Positions 1-8,780 of a stretch of DNA of 64,000 bases are shown piece after piece. The position numbers were made by a program, and so were the translations under genes. A model generated the notes under the pieces. That model saw only the letters and a program-made list of their open reading frames with translations, ran no database searches and was not told where the DNA came from. Source of the stretch: Okeanomitos corallinicola TIOX110 (GTDB taxonomy: Bacteria; Cyanobacteriota; Cyanobacteriia; Cyanobacteriales; Nostocaceae); NCBI RefSeq assembly GCF_038050375.1, contig NZ_CP150886.1, positions 3,513,318 through 3,577,317 on the forward strand, in the 5' to 3' direction. The number at the start of each line of letters is the position of its first letter. Position 1 is the stretch's first letter.

Positions 1-1
1 T

Positions 2-295
2 TCTCCCGCTGCTAACTTAGAACAACAAATTGCACGGGTTGCGGTTTTAGGTGGTTCGGGAGCAGGTTTTATTTCCGCAGCGCTGAAAACCAAAGCCCAA
101 GCCTATCTCACCGCTGATTGTAAATTTCATCAGTTTCAGGAAAGTCGAGATCAAGGATTAATTTTAATTGATGCTGGACATTATGCTACTGAACGTCCAG
201 CTTGCGATCGCTTGGTACAAAAATTCAAATCACTGAACTTAAATTGGGTGGAATTGAGTCAAAAAGATGAAGATTTCCGCCAATTTTTACTATGA
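2..295 (+). CDS. Nif3-like dinuclear metal center protein, C-terminal part
   Basis: This is the end of a gene that starts outside the window. The reading frame is open from base 2 to a TGA at 293-295. It encodes a glycine-rich stretch (VLGGSGAGFI), then TADCKFHQFQ and LIDAGHYATE, the typical C-terminal signature of the NIF3/DUF34 family, whose His and Glu residues bind a two-metal centre. The family is widespread and forms hexamers; its exact role is unsettled (GTP cyclohydrolase I type 2-like naming is common in databases). About 97 residues of the usual 260 or so are visible. No following gene is close enough to be co-transcribed. Confidence 0.85.
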   Translation, partial: SPAANLEQQIARVAVLGGSGAGFISAALKTKAQAYLTADCKFHQFQESRDQGLILIDAGHYATERPACDRLVQKFKSLNLNWVELSQKDEDFRQFLL

Positions 296-606
296 ATAAA
301 AACCGCTGACTACTGGCGGGTTAAAAATTTGGCGTTTGCTAGATACTTATAATCATAGTATTATTTATTGCCTGGATTTTATTCCCACAATTTAAACTTC
401 TTGGTGCTTTTTTTGTCTATGAAATTTTTAGCACCAAGAAGTATATCTTTGTCTCCACATGACTTTTGCTAGATAATCGTGATAGAGATCACAAATTTAT
501 TGTAATGACAATCACTAACTTTTAATGTTTGATATCAATGTATTTTCAGTTGAGGTATTGCACACTAAGAGTTATAAATCCTAACCTTAGCTAAAACCTA
601 ATCACT
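296..606. other. intergenic stretch with a 13-bp inverted repeat
   Basis: No gene is seen between the Nif3-like stop and the next ORF. The stretch holds a perfect 13-bp inverted repeat, ACTTCTTGGTGCT at 396-408 and AGCACCAAGAAGT at 430-442, with a 21-nt T-rich loop. The hairpin may mark the 3' end of the upstream transcript or a small structured RNA, but no T-run follows the right arm directly. Confidence 0.5.
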
Positions 607-828
607 ATGATTCGTACACTCATAGCATCTGCCTTCCAAACAGGATATCTTAGTGTTGAATCAGAGGGTTTACTCCATCAAGTGCTAACAACCAAGTGCT
701 ATAAATCAGAAGATATAAAAGCTCTTGATAACCTATACGAAGCAATACGCACAGGTAGAATTAAACGAGAAGCTTGTACACAAAGTCTGATGGAATTACC
801 TGTCTTGAAAAATCTCACTAAGAGTTAA
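607..828 (+). CDS. small conserved-looking protein, function unknown
   Basis: A 73-aa protein rich in helix-forming residues, with charged KSEDIKALDNLYEAIRTGRI in the middle. It has no signal peptide and no membrane segment, so a cytoplasmic location is expected. I do not recognise a named domain; the sequence has the look of the short stand-alone proteins common in filamentous cyanobacteria. The ATG at 607 follows an AT-rich leader without a strong Shine-Dalgarno sequence. It stands alone, with several hundred bases of non-coding DNA on both sides. Confidence 0.6.
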   Translation: MIRTLIASAFQTGYLSVESEGLLHQVLTTKCYKSEDIKALDNLYEAIRTGRIKREACTQSLMELPVLKNLTKS

Positions 829-1425
829 TCAATGAAATAAATAATGAAACCTCTGTTTTGCTTGCAATTGACTGCCATAAATGGAATTCAACAAACTTGT
901 TTTGGGTAGACACTCCGTCTACCCATTAGTTATAGATGTACACTAGACCTTAACTAAACTTTATATTGAACTCAGTCAGCATCAAAATAATATAACAAGA
1001 TAAAAATATATTAATAAACTACTTTTGTATTTAATTTATGGAAGGTATGTACTTTTCTGGAGATGTCTATTGATCTTGTCTTTTCTTTCTCCTCCTTGTC
1101 TAAGTCTCTGTGGTTTAGTTAAGTTTTTCAACAGTTCTGATTATCTGCCTGAATTTTATGTCAGCCTGGAGGCAGTACACTCATGGGTGTGCTTAGTAAA
1201 TTTTACTACTAAACAATTGTTCTATATCATTGTCAACAACTCAAAAATAAAAAAAATTCTCAACCATCAAATCATTGCCATAGTTTTTAACTGACAAGCA
1301 AAAATCCAGTCCTAAACCTAATGTTATTGATCAAGAGTGAAAACTATTTAAAGTAAGCCTGAGAATGAGTTAAGATCAAATACATTAGGGTTAACAGTAT
1401 AGCCAAGTCCCTAGACCTCCTAGAA
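829..1425. other. gene-free stretch with a short hairpin
   Basis: I see no convincing gene here. A perfect 8-bp hairpin lies at 904-924 (GGGTAGAC, loop ACTCC, GTCTACCC). It lacks a following T-run, so it is more likely a dispersed palindromic repeat than a terminator. The only longer open frame, from a TTG at 1025, has no protein-like composition. Confidence 0.4.
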
Positions 1426-1584
1426 ATGCCAATGACTACAAGTAGGCAACTAAAACAACCGCGATTATCGCCTGTTTTGCAGTATTATTTATTACAAGAT
1501 GGTAGTAAGGAATCACCACCAAATATTAACCTGGTTAGGGCAACTCCAGAGATGTTTAACTTCTATGAAGTAGACATTATCTAA
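1426..1584 (+). CDS. possible 52-aa small protein
   Basis: An ATG at 1426 opens a 52-codon frame ending with TAA at 1582-1584. The product is hydrophilic and begins MPMTTSRQLKQPRLSPVLQY, then continues LLQDGSKESPPNINL and ends PEMFNFYEVDII. The composition looks more like a real protein, or the remnant of one, than random translation of AT-rich DNA. No Shine-Dalgarno sequence precedes it, and I know no family for it. It could also be a fragment of a decayed gene, since the next 220 bases hold nothing clear. Confidence 0.3.
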   Translation: MPMTTSRQLKQPRLSPVLQYYLLQDGSKESPPNINLVRATPEMFNFYEVDII

Positions 1585-1807
1585 GCATCAGCCCAAAATA
1601 AGTTAATTTCAATTCATTCAGTAACTATAGGTTTATAGCAACTATTTCCCGATATTCGACTGCTAACACCAAGTCATTGTGAAATGGGGTTATTAAACAC
1701 AATTAGTTTACAAATCGTGAAATTAACCTGTTGAGGCAATTTCCAATTGGGTAAGACCCAAATTTTCACTGGTTTAACTACGTTGTTTAAAAAGGCAGAA
1801 GCAGTAC

Positions 1808-2119
1808 ATGCTACACCGCAAAATTTATCAACTGTGTTGCGACGGGCGGGAGGTATGTGTTTTTTTGCGGGATCAGCAACGCTGGATAGAGCAAGCCCGC
1901 ATTATTGATATAGAAGGTGACTTAGTGACCCTGCGCTATGAAACCGACGAAGAAGACGAAGTTTCTTCATGGGAAGAGATGATTCGCTTAGAAAGCATCG
2001 GATCTATAACTCAAAAACTAGCTTCTGTACCCAGAGGAAATGTAGAACCTCTGATGACAGAAGATTGTCCTGAGTCAGAACGTATCCGTAATCGGTTTAC
2101 AGACTTAAACCCAGATTAA
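1808..2119 (+). CDS. DUF6679-type small cyanobacterial protein
   Basis: A 103-aa acidic cytoplasmic protein. The N-terminal half (MLHRKIYQLCCDGREVCVFL, then DQQRWIEQARI and GDLVTLRYET) looks like a small beta-barrel, followed by an acidic stretch DEEDEVSSWEEMIRLESIGS and a polar tail. I associate this pattern with a conserved cyanobacterial family of unknown function (DUF6679); the name is from memory and less certain than the gene itself. No membrane segment or catalytic motif is visible. It converges with the metallo-beta-lactamase gene on the other strand, whose stop is 75 bp away. Confidence 0.75.
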   Translation: MLHRKIYQLCCDGREVCVFLRDQQRWIEQARIIDIEGDLVTLRYETDEEDEVSSWEEMIRLESIGSITQKLASVPRGNVEPLMTEDCPESERIRNRFTDLNPD

Positions 2120-2194
2120 TAAATTCTGAGTGATAAATCCAAGATTATGACCGATAACCTGGATTTTAAAATCTAAAATCCAAAATCGAGTGGT

Positions 2195-3859
2195 TTAGGA
2201 TTCATCCTCAGATAAGCGTTCAAAACCAGGACAATAACCTTCAAGAGTAACTTTAAAGTTATACAATGGGGCGGCGGAATTCCAACACCGTTGCCCCCTT
2301 TGGTATTTGCACGTACCACAGCATTCCAAATCAGACCAGTTGAGGGGATGTCTTTGACGGGTTGTATCTAGACTATTTTGATTGAGAAGCTCTCTTTGAG
2401 ATAAACCTCTTAATACCAGTTCCTCACCTTGCCAACGGGCTTCTATTAAACCTGTGTCGGCGAAATTTTGCCAGCGGGGGTCATTTGCGATCGCATCGGG
2501 TAAAGAAATTGTAATCACGGTTTCTAGTTCCGTCAATTCCCCTTCATAATTAGTTTCTGGGGCAGAAGGTTGTACAAATGTGTCACCAATGGGCAAATCT
2601 ACAATAATTCCCGCTGCTGGAGAATGGATGTGATAACGATTTTGTAACTCATCTAAGCTAGTTAAATCAGCTAAATAAGCTGGTGAGCCATGTACAAAAA
2701 CAACGTGCTGGGGTCGGAGGTTGTGAATTAGTTGGGTTGTTCCTGGGCCATCACTATGTTGGGCTAAAAGATAGCTGTCAATAGTGGTTGGTGTTAAATA
2801 TTCGGAATTAACTGGAATATCAATTCTGTCAGGGAAAAGAATTAGCCAAGATCCTGTGTGGGGTTGGCAATATTTTCCTAAATCTGCTGTGGAGTCGGTA
2901 AGAACTATACAGGGTGAACTACCTAAAGTGGCTAAATCTTCAAATTTTAAACGTCGGACGTGGGGGCGTACTTTTTCATCCCAAAATAGAGACTGATGAC
3001 GGGCGAAATTTTGCACAGAGGCGGGAAGATGGGGCAAAAGTTCTAAATAGGCATCGCAACCAATAGCGACATCACCATCAACCCAAATATCTATGTCTCG
3101 ACCGGTGAAATGATGATGGGAACGTAACAACATCAACAATTCCTGACCCAAGCCTAAGGCTGGTGTGGGTAAAATTACAGAAGAGTGATCGGCGATCGCC
3201 CGATTAATTCTTTCTGCTAGTTGATTTTCCTGATGACGACGGTGAGGATGGCGGGATGTACCATAACTACCTTCAATCAAGAGGACATCTAAATTCAAAC
3301 CCCGTAATTCTTCCAAACGTAACCCTTCTACCAAACGGGAATTAGAAAGGAAAAAATCACCAGTGTAAAGTAACTTATAATCACGGTCTTTACTGTGGTA
3401 GATGAGGAGAATAGCCACAGCACCAGGCAGATGACCGGCGGGAAATAATTCTACAACTAGATTTTCTTCTATTTCTATAGGCGATCGCAACGGCAAAGCC
3501 TGACAAAATGAAGGAACTTCTTCTAGTGCTTGTTCTGGCCAATTTAAGGGTAATAATTTGCTAGTCACCTCACTAGCGTAAATAGGTAACTGGGGAAAAT
3601 GCTGATTTAGAACCAGTAAACTCCCAGCATGATCAGGGTGAGCATGACTCACCAAGACTAAATCTGCTGGTGGCAATGAATCCCTGATCAGCGGTGAAAT
3701 ATCCCGCAAACCGCAATCTAACAAAATGCGGTGTGGACCCATCCGCACCAATATACAAACACCTTCATCTTCATGCTGAACACTATAGGGCAAACATTCT
3801 AATTCACTAGCTACTTGCCCACCATCAGCAAGAGAGGATACTGATAGATCATCCCTCAT
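2195..3859 (-). CDS. MBL-fold metallohydrolase, RNase J/CPSF-like
   Basis: A 554-aa metallo-beta-lactamase-fold protein. The zinc-binding HxHxDH signature is HAHPDH at residues 72-77. Further ligand positions are seen in AGHLPGAV, in the Asp of LLYTGDFF and in the His of VFVHGSPAYL. The order of core, inserted middle domain and late His resembles beta-CASP nucleases that process RNA. The C terminus carries a cysteine cluster (CCGTCKYQRGQRC, then a later Cys in GYCPGF) that could bind another metal. A role in RNA processing is inferred from the fold; the substrate cannot be read from the sequence. It is transcribed alone, and the ATG at 3859 is the first good start. Confidence 0.8.
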   Translation of the reverse strand: MRDDLSVSSLADGGQVASELECLPYSVQHEDEGVCILVRMGPHRILLDCGLRDISPLIRDSLPPADLVLVSHAHPDHAGSLLVLNQHFPQLPIYASEVTSKLLPLNWPEQALEEVPSFCQALPLRSPIEIEENLVVELFPAGHLPGAVAILLIYHSKDRDYKLLYTGDFFLSNSRLVEGLRLEELRGLNLDVLLIEGSYGTSRHPHRRHQENQLAERINRAIADHSSVILPTPALGLGQELLMLLRSHHHFTGRDIDIWVDGDVAIGCDAYLELLPHLPASVQNFARHQSLFWDEKVRPHVRRLKFEDLATLGSSPCIVLTDSTADLGKYCQPHTGSWLILFPDRIDIPVNSEYLTPTTIDSYLLAQHSDGPGTTQLIHNLRPQHVVFVHGSPAYLADLTSLDELQNRYHIHSPAAGIIVDLPIGDTFVQPSAPETNYEGELTELETVITISLPDAIANDPRWQNFADTGLIEARWQGEELVLRGLSQRELLNQNSLDTTRQRHPLNWSDLECCGTCKYQRGQRCWNSAAPLYNFKVTLEGYCPGFERLSEDES

Positions 3860-3879
3860 GCTCTCCTCTCTAACTATGA

Positions 3880-4002
3880 CTAGTGTGCAGAACCGTTACC
3901 GTGATAGTTGTCTGAATCATAAAAGCCATTTTTCGTACCAAAAAACAAGCACGCAAAGGTAAATATAAAGGTCAATACCACCAAAATTAGCTTAACATCC
4001 AT
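3880..4002 (-). CDS. 40-aa single-span membrane protein
   Basis: A very short gene with a near-perfect Shine-Dalgarno sequence (AGGAGGG at 4010-4016, 7 nt before the ATG). The product starts MDVKLILVVLTFIFTFACLF, a single transmembrane helix with short N terminus, followed by a polar tail FGTKNGFYDSDNYHGNGSAH rich in Gly, Asn, Tyr and Asp. This is the layout of small thylakoid proteins that accompany photosystem complexes (PsbX- or Psb35-like in size), but I cannot assign it by sequence. It lies 20 bp upstream of the metallohydrolase ATG and could share its transcript. Confidence 0.75.
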   Translation of the reverse strand: MDVKLILVVLTFIFTFACLFFGTKNGFYDSDNYHGNGSAH

Positions 4003-4162
4003 CTGTTTACCCTCCTGAATTAAACACTTTTTATGGTAATGGTCTAATTTTGCATTTGGGCAGAATTACCAGAAAATCTTTACTTGTTGAGGGGCATTGG
4101 TAATTGGTAATTGGGTTATTTATTCTCCCTCTATCCCCCTCATCCTCCCCATCACCCCTGCT

Positions 4163-4738
4163 TTAAAATACAATTTCCTGACCCTGTTCTGTAAAGCGGA
4201 CATCTTTAATGTTCCAACCAGCGTTACTGGTGAGGGTTTTGCGGAGACTGCCAAATAATGCAAACTGCTCACAATTAGATAAAGAGGCTATTTGTCGCTT
4301 AGACTCAGGCGCAATCCGTAAATCTATGGTAGCTACACCATTATTAACAGTGGCACGATATCCGGCCAAACTAAAATCACCTGTGTCTTGTACTTCCAAA
4401 ATTTTGCCGATAGCTCCATTCATGGGTTCATCGGCTGATACTGAAGTCTGTTTAGAAACAAAGTCTTGACATTGATCATCACTTGTGTAAAGGGTGACTT
4501 GAGTAGTTTTACCAGATGTTGTTTGAGAACTTGCAGTGATTGGTGTTTCCGTCGCAGATGGTTGGTTAGACGAAGATTGATTTTCAGTAGGAGAATTTTC
4601 CGGTTGAGAGGAGACAGAATTGTTTGGTAATGGTTCTAACGCTGTATTATCAGAGATATCGCCAGAACTACAGCTGCTGATCGTGGCGGAAAATGCCAAT
4701 ATAATCAGGGGGAAAATATATTTAATCTTTATGTTCAT
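4163..4738 (-). CDS. GerMN-domain lipoprotein
   Basis: A 191-aa predicted lipoprotein. It has a short positively charged N terminus, a hydrophobic stretch and a lipobox ending at Cys23 (ATISSC). A Ser/Thr/Gln/Pro-rich linker follows to about residue 78. The C-terminal half (VTLYTSDDQCQDF through FTEQGQEIVF) matches the GerMN fold found in spore germination protein GerM and in many non-spore-forming bacteria, where it is thought to act in the envelope. In a cyanobacterium it is probably a cell-wall-associated lipoprotein of unknown partner. It is divergent from rsmA, with a 128-bp gap. Confidence 0.8.
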   Translation of the reverse strand: MNIKIKYIFPLIILAFSATISSCSSGDISDNTALEPLPNNSVSSQPENSPTENQSSSNQPSATETPITASSQTTSGKTTQVTLYTSDDQCQDFVSKQTSVSADEPMNGAIGKILEVQDTGDFSLAGYRATVNNGVATIDLRIAPESKRQIASLSNCEQFALFGSLRKTLTSNAGWNIKDVRFTEQGQEIVF

Positions 4739-4866
4739 AGTAATGTTTTTGCACTGAACGAATTACACAAAATAAACTTTGTGACAAACACATTTACTGT
4801 AAAGCACAATCTGAAATTATCGGCGAAAATTTTGCTTTTTATTTAGCTATGGAGAATTTGATATAA

Positions 4867-5703
4867 ATGGTGCAACCACGCAAACAGTTTGCTCAACATT
4901 GGTTAAAAAGTGAAAAAGCTCTTGATGCTATCGTTAAAGCAGCAGACTGTCAGGAAGATGATAGAATTTTGGAAATCGGACCAGGGACAGGAATTTTAAC
5001 TAAGCGGTTATTACCTTTAGTTAATTCTTTAGTGGCTGTAGAAATTGACCGTGATTTGTGCAAACTACTGGTAAAACAACTGGGTGAAAGAGAAAATTTT
5101 TTACTGTTACAAGGAGATTTTCTCACTCTTGATGTTGAATCTCAATTAGCAGCTTTTCCTAAGTTTCAACAGCAAAATAAAGTAGTTGCTAATATTCCTT
5201 ATAATATCACAGGCCCCATCATTGAAAAGTTACTGGGTACTATTGCTAAACCGAATCCAAAACCTTATGATTCTATTGTGTTGCTAATTCAAAAAGAAGT
5301 AGCACAAAGATTGTATGCTAACCCATGTTCAAGAGCATTTGGGGCGTTATCGGTCAGGGTACAATATTTAGCAGATTGTGAGTTAATTTGTACAGTTCCG
5401 GCGGGGGCATTTTATCCACCACCAAAAGTTGATTCTGCTGTGGTGCGGTTGTCCCCTAAACAGATAGAAATTCCGGCTAATGACCCAAAAAAGTTAGAAA
5501 CTCTGGTTAAATTAGGGTTTGGGGCAAAAAGAAAAATGTTAAGAAATAACTTACAATCGGTAATTGAGCGCGATCTCTTGACTGAATTACTGGCAAAATT
5601 AGAGATAAATCCCCAAGTCCGCGCCGAAGACCTGAGTGTGGCACAATGGGTATCACTGGCAAATGAGGTGAAAGTTGACAGAGAAAAAGTAAGGGAAAAT
5701 TAA
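4867..5703 (+). CDS. rsmA: 16S rRNA dimethyladenosine transferase RsmA (KsgA)
   Basis: A 278-aa Rossmann-fold methyltransferase that dimethylates the two adjacent adenosines near the 3' end of 16S rRNA during 30S assembly, using S-adenosylmethionine. Visible motifs are the SAM loop EIGPGTGILTKRLL (residues about 36-50), the acidic VEIDRDL that binds the ribose, and the catalytic NIPYNITGPI. The start QFAQHWL after MVQPRK is typical of the family, and the length is normal. It is followed at 42 bp by ispE on the same strand, a common pairing in cyanobacteria, so an operon is likely. Confidence 0.95.
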   Translation: MVQPRKQFAQHWLKSEKALDAIVKAADCQEDDRILEIGPGTGILTKRLLPLVNSLVAVEIDRDLCKLLVKQLGERENFLLLQGDFLTLDVESQLAAFPKFQQQNKVVANIPYNITGPIIEKLLGTIAKPNPKPYDSIVLLIQKEVAQRLYANPCSRAFGALSVRVQYLADCELICTVPAGAFYPPPKVDSAVVRLSPKQIEIPANDPKKLETLVKLGFGAKRKMLRNNLQSVIERDLLTELLAKLEINPQVRAEDLSVAQWVSLANEVKVDREKVREN

Positions 5704-5745
5704 TAAAATAACCCAATGCCTAATGCCCAATAACCAATTATTAAT

Positions 5746-6693
5746 ATGCGTTCTTATAGTTTAATTGCACCAGCAAAAATCAATTTATATTTAGAGATTT
5801 TGGGAGATAGAGGGGACGGATATCATGAGTTAGCGATGATACTGCAAAGTATTGATTTAGCAGATCAAATAGACATACACGCTGGTACTACGGAATCAAT
5901 TCTTGTTCATTGTCATCACCCCCAAGTACCTACAGATAAGAGTAATTTAGCATACCGAGCCGCAGCACTAATGGCGAGGGAATTCTCTGATGTTTTTAAT
6001 AATTTGGGTGGTGTTGATATTACGATTAAAAAGCGTATTCCCGTGGCTGCGGGATTGGCTGGAGGTTCGACAAATGCAGCAGCGGTATTAGTGGGGATAG
6101 ATTTGCTTTGGAATTTAGGATTAACTAAATCAGAATTAGAAGAATTAGGCGCGCAACTCGGTTCAGATGTGCCATTTTGTATTTCTGGGGGAACGGTAAT
6201 TGCTACGGGTAGAGGTGAAAAACTTTCTCCTTTACCAAGTTTAGATAATATCCATTTAGTGTTAGCAAAATACAAAAGTTTAGAAATTTCTACCCCTTGG
6301 GCTTATAAAACCTATCGTCAAGTTTTTGGTAGTAGTTATATTCAAAATACTGATGATTTATTAGCTCGCGCTCATGCAGTACATTCAGACGAGCTTGTTA
6401 AAGCTGTGTTAAATAAAGATGCAGTGGAAATTAGCCAGAAAATGCACAATGATTTAGAAAAAGTTGTGTTGGCAGCTTATCCTAAGGTATTACAATTGCG
6501 AGAATTATTTGCTAGTCAATCAGAAGTTTTAGGAACGATGATGTCAGGTTCTGGGCCTTCTGTTTTTGCCATTGTAGAATCACAAGCTCAAGGTGAAATA
6601 GTCAAGCAAAAAATTAGAGCAGCTATACCCGATGAGGATTTAGAATTGTTTGTTACTAAGACAATTACAAACGGAATTCAAATATCACAGTAA
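5746..6693 (+). CDS. ispE: 4-diphosphocytidyl-2-C-methyl-D-erythritol kinase IspE
   Basis: A 315-aa GHMP-family kinase that phosphorylates the 2-hydroxyl of CDP-methylerythritol with ATP in the MEP pathway to isoprenoids, the source of carotenoids and the phytyl tail of chlorophyll here. It shows the N-terminal APAKINLYLEI, the glycine-rich ATP loop PVAAGLAGGSTNAAAVL (residues about 102-118) and the C-terminal MMSGSGPSVFAIVE motif. Length fits the family. It lies between rsmA and a DUF3082 gene and is probably co-transcribed with both. Confidence 0.95.
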   Translation: MRSYSLIAPAKINLYLEILGDRGDGYHELAMILQSIDLADQIDIHAGTTESILVHCHHPQVPTDKSNLAYRAAALMAREFSDVFNNLGGVDITIKKRIPVAAGLAGGSTNAAAVLVGIDLLWNLGLTKSELEELGAQLGSDVPFCISGGTVIATGRGEKLSPLPSLDNIHLVLAKYKSLEISTPWAYKTYRQVFGSSYIQNTDDLLARAHAVHSDELVKAVLNKDAVEISQKMHNDLEKVVLAAYPKVLQLRELFASQSEVLGTMMSGSGPSVFAIVESQAQGEIVKQKIRAAIPDEDLELFVTKTITNGIQISQ

Positions 6694-6724
6694 ACATTTA
6701 TTAGTTACTAATGATCAATTTGTT

Positions 6725-7048
6725 ATGAATGAACCAAAAGTTAAACCAGCAGAAGCAAATCCTGGACAAATACCACCAACACCATTAAGGTGTATAACTG
6801 GGGCGGTAATGTCAGGAGGATTTGCGTTTGCAATGTATTCTTTGATGATAGCGATCGCCACCACTTTTGCTAATAAACCAATTCATTCAGATAACCAAGT
6901 AGTTATAAATATTGGTTCTGCTGTTCGGACTTTGGTTGTTGGTGTGGTAGCTTTGGGAACAGGAATATTTGGGATAGTTACTTTGGGTTTATTAGCTTTA
7001 GCAATACAGTTATTGATACAACAGTTGACTACTCCTAAAAGTAATTAA
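6725..7048 (+). CDS. DUF3082-family membrane protein
   Basis: A 107-aa protein beginning MNEPKVKPAEANPGQIPPTP, then two hydrophobic helices (about residues 28-48 and 66-100). It matches the cyanobacterial and plastid DUF3082 family of small membrane proteins with no known function. I chose the ATG at 6725 because the longer frame from 6650 would overlap the end of ispE and add a non-conserved leader. The gene sits 31 bp after ispE, so it is likely the last gene of the rsmA-ispE operon. Its stop overlaps the end of the convergent response-regulator gene by 4 bp. Confidence 0.75.
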   Translation: MNEPKVKPAEANPGQIPPTPLRCITGAVMSGGFAFAMYSLMIAIATTFANKPIHSDNQVVINIGSAVRTLVVGVVALGTGIFGIVTLGLLALAIQLLIQQLTTPKSN

Positions 7049-7911
7049 CAAGAAATTCGAGGATTGAACTGAGTTTTAGATTTAATAAATTGCTGCTTTC
7101 TGTGTGCAGCAATATCAGGTAATTGATTTTTTTGTCTCCAAGTTTTTGGAGATATTTTATGATGATGCTGACTAAACTGACGAGAAAAATAGCAGGTATT
7201 TTGATAGCCAATTTTGGTAGCGATTTCTTCAATTGTCAGATTTGTCTGTTTGAGTAGATAGCAAGCTGCGGCCATGCGACGTTTGACTATCCAAGCATTA
7301 ATACTTTTTCCTGTTTGTTGAGATACTTGATGAGTTAAATAAGCTGGGGAATAGTCTACAGCTTGAGCAACATCAGATAAAGTAATTCCTTCGTGATAGT
7401 GAGCTTCGATATAGTCGAAGACTTTTTGCAGGTGGGGAATTTTGGGGAAAGCGAACTGTGATTTTTCGATGTTTTGGGAAACTTCTGAAACTAGATCAGA
7501 GTTCTTCCCATAGAAGTATCTGAGTAGAGAGTGTTTTTCTAATCTCACAGTAATCGCTGTTAGTAACTTATTGATAGTTACGGGTTTACTTAAATAATCA
7601 TCTGCACCTAACTCCATTCCTTTTCTTATGGATGCGGTGGAGTTATTAGCGGTGAGAAAAATAAAAGGAATAATTGCGGTAAGAGGATCTTTGCGTAAGG
7701 TGGTTAAAACATCGTAACCATCCATACCTGGCATCAGCAAATCACAAATTATGAGATCAGGTAAATATTTTTGTGTTTGTAAAATGCCAATTGTACCGTT
7801 TTCTGCTCCTATGGTCCTAAAACCTTCTGCTGTGAGAGAATTTAAGAATAGATGACGGCTAATATCATCATCTTCAATTACCAGAATTGTTTTTGAGGAT
7901 TGATATCTCAT
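7045..7911 (-). CDS. response regulator, receiver plus AraC-type HTH
   Basis: A 288-aa two-component regulator. Residues 8-125 form a receiver domain with the acidic pocket EDDD (13-16), the phosphorylation site Asp57 (IICDLLMPGMDG), the Thr of FLTAN and the Lys of LSKP. Residues about 165-275 form an AraC/XylS DNA-binding domain with two helix-turn-helix units (GITLSDVAQAVDYSPAYL and LTIEEIATKIGYQNTCYFSR). It lies 65 bp downstream of a histidine kinase on the same strand, its probable partner. Target genes are not visible; the divergent HetP-family gene beyond the kinase is one candidate, by position only. Confidence 0.9.
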   Translation of the reverse strand: MRYQSSKTILVIEDDDISRHLFLNSLTAEGFRTIGAENGTIGILQTQKYLPDLIICDLLMPGMDGYDVLTTLRKDPLTAIIPFIFLTANNSTASIRKGMELGADDYLSKPVTINKLLTAITVRLEKHSLLRYFYGKNSDLVSEVSQNIEKSQFAFPKIPHLQKVFDYIEAHYHEGITLSDVAQAVDYSPAYLTHQVSQQTGKSINAWIVKRRMAAACYLLKQTNLTIEEIATKIGYQNTCYFSRQFSQHHHKISPKTWRQKNQLPDIAAHRKQQFIKSKTQFNPRISC

Positions 7912-7976
7912 ATTCTTGTAAGCAATAAAAGTTGTGACAGATCATGAATAATGACTAATAACTGATATTTTGAGTT

Positions 7977-8780
7977 TTAAGATGTATCTAAATCCATAGG
8001 TTGAATTGATGGTATTACCAAAGTCACTGTAGTACCTAAATCTAATTTACTCACCACTGAAATGTTTCCTTTATATAATTCCACTAAAGTTTGAACAATT
8101 GATAATCCTAGTCCTGTACCCGGTATTGTCCCGACATTTACACCCCGGTAAAAAGGCTGGAATAATTTTTGTTGATCTGATTTAGAAATTCCAATTCCCT
8201 GATCTTTAATTTTAAAAGTAATTTTTTGTTGGCTACAGGAAATTCTCAAATTTACTACACTATTTTCAGAGGAATACTTCAGAGCATTATCAAGTAAGTT
8301 ATCTAAAATTGGCTTTAGCATATTTTGATAAATATAAACCGATGAGTAATCACCTTTCACAGTAATCTTAATATGTTTGTCACTATGAAGAATGTGTAGT
8401 TTTTCAATAATATTTTTACAAAAATCTAATAAGTTAACATTTGTGCTTTCAAATTCCACTTTTTTTGCTTCTATTTCTAATAGCATAAAGATATCATCTA
8501 ATATTTGAATAATTTGTTGTGTTGCTGTTTGAATATTATCTAAGCAATTTATAGTTATTTCTCTATCTTTTGGGTCTATATTGTCTATGTTTTTTTGAAT
8601 TAAACTATTGGAAAAAGAAATAACATTTAGTGGTGTACGCAATTGATGGCATACTTTAGCCAAAATATGAGATTTAATAGCACTTTGTTGTTTTGCTAAT
8701 TCTAAGGTTTCATATAATTCCAATAATGAAAAACTAAGCTTCTTAAAAACAGGATCTTCAAAACACATATGTAGATACAT
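7977..8780 (-). CDS. sensor histidine kinase without a visible sensor domain
   Basis: A 267-aa kinase made almost wholly of a transmitter. The H-box is KVCHQLRTPLN with His45, the N-box is LLDNALKYS, and the ATP lid contains KDQGIGISK and GTGLGLSIV. Only about 35 residues precede the H-box and no membrane segment is present, so it is cytosolic and must get its signal from a partner or that short N terminus. The ATG at 8780 lies directly against an AGGAG; the next in-frame ATG at 8768 is 12 nt from it, so the exact start is uncertain. It is probably co-transcribed with the AraC-type regulator. Confidence 0.88.
   Translation of the reverse strand: MYLHMCFEDPVFKKLSFSLLELYETLELAKQQSAIKSHILAKVCHQLRTPLNVISFSNSLIQKNIDNIDPKDREITINCLDNIQTATQQIIQILDDIFMLLEIEAKKVEFESTNVNLLDFCKNIIEKLHILHSDKHIKITVKGDYSSVYIYQNMLKPILDNLLDNALKYSSENSVVNLRISCSQQKITFKIKDQGIGISKSDQQKLFQPFYRGVNVGTIPGTGLGLSIVQTLVELYKGNISVVSKLDLGTTVTLVIPSIQPMDLDTS

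Noticed and set aside
904-924. Hairpin as a transcription terminator
   Set aside because: Perfect stem but no T-run on either strand and no gene ending close by; treated as a dispersed palindrome.
1025-1294. 89-aa open frame starting with TTG
   Set aside because: Low-complexity hydrophobic translation, no ribosome-binding site, unusual start codon and no resemblance to a family. It is most likely chance in AT-rich DNA.
5507-6275. Open frames opposite rsmA and ispE
   Set aside because: Antisense shadows of conserved genes with no ribosome-binding site and no family match.
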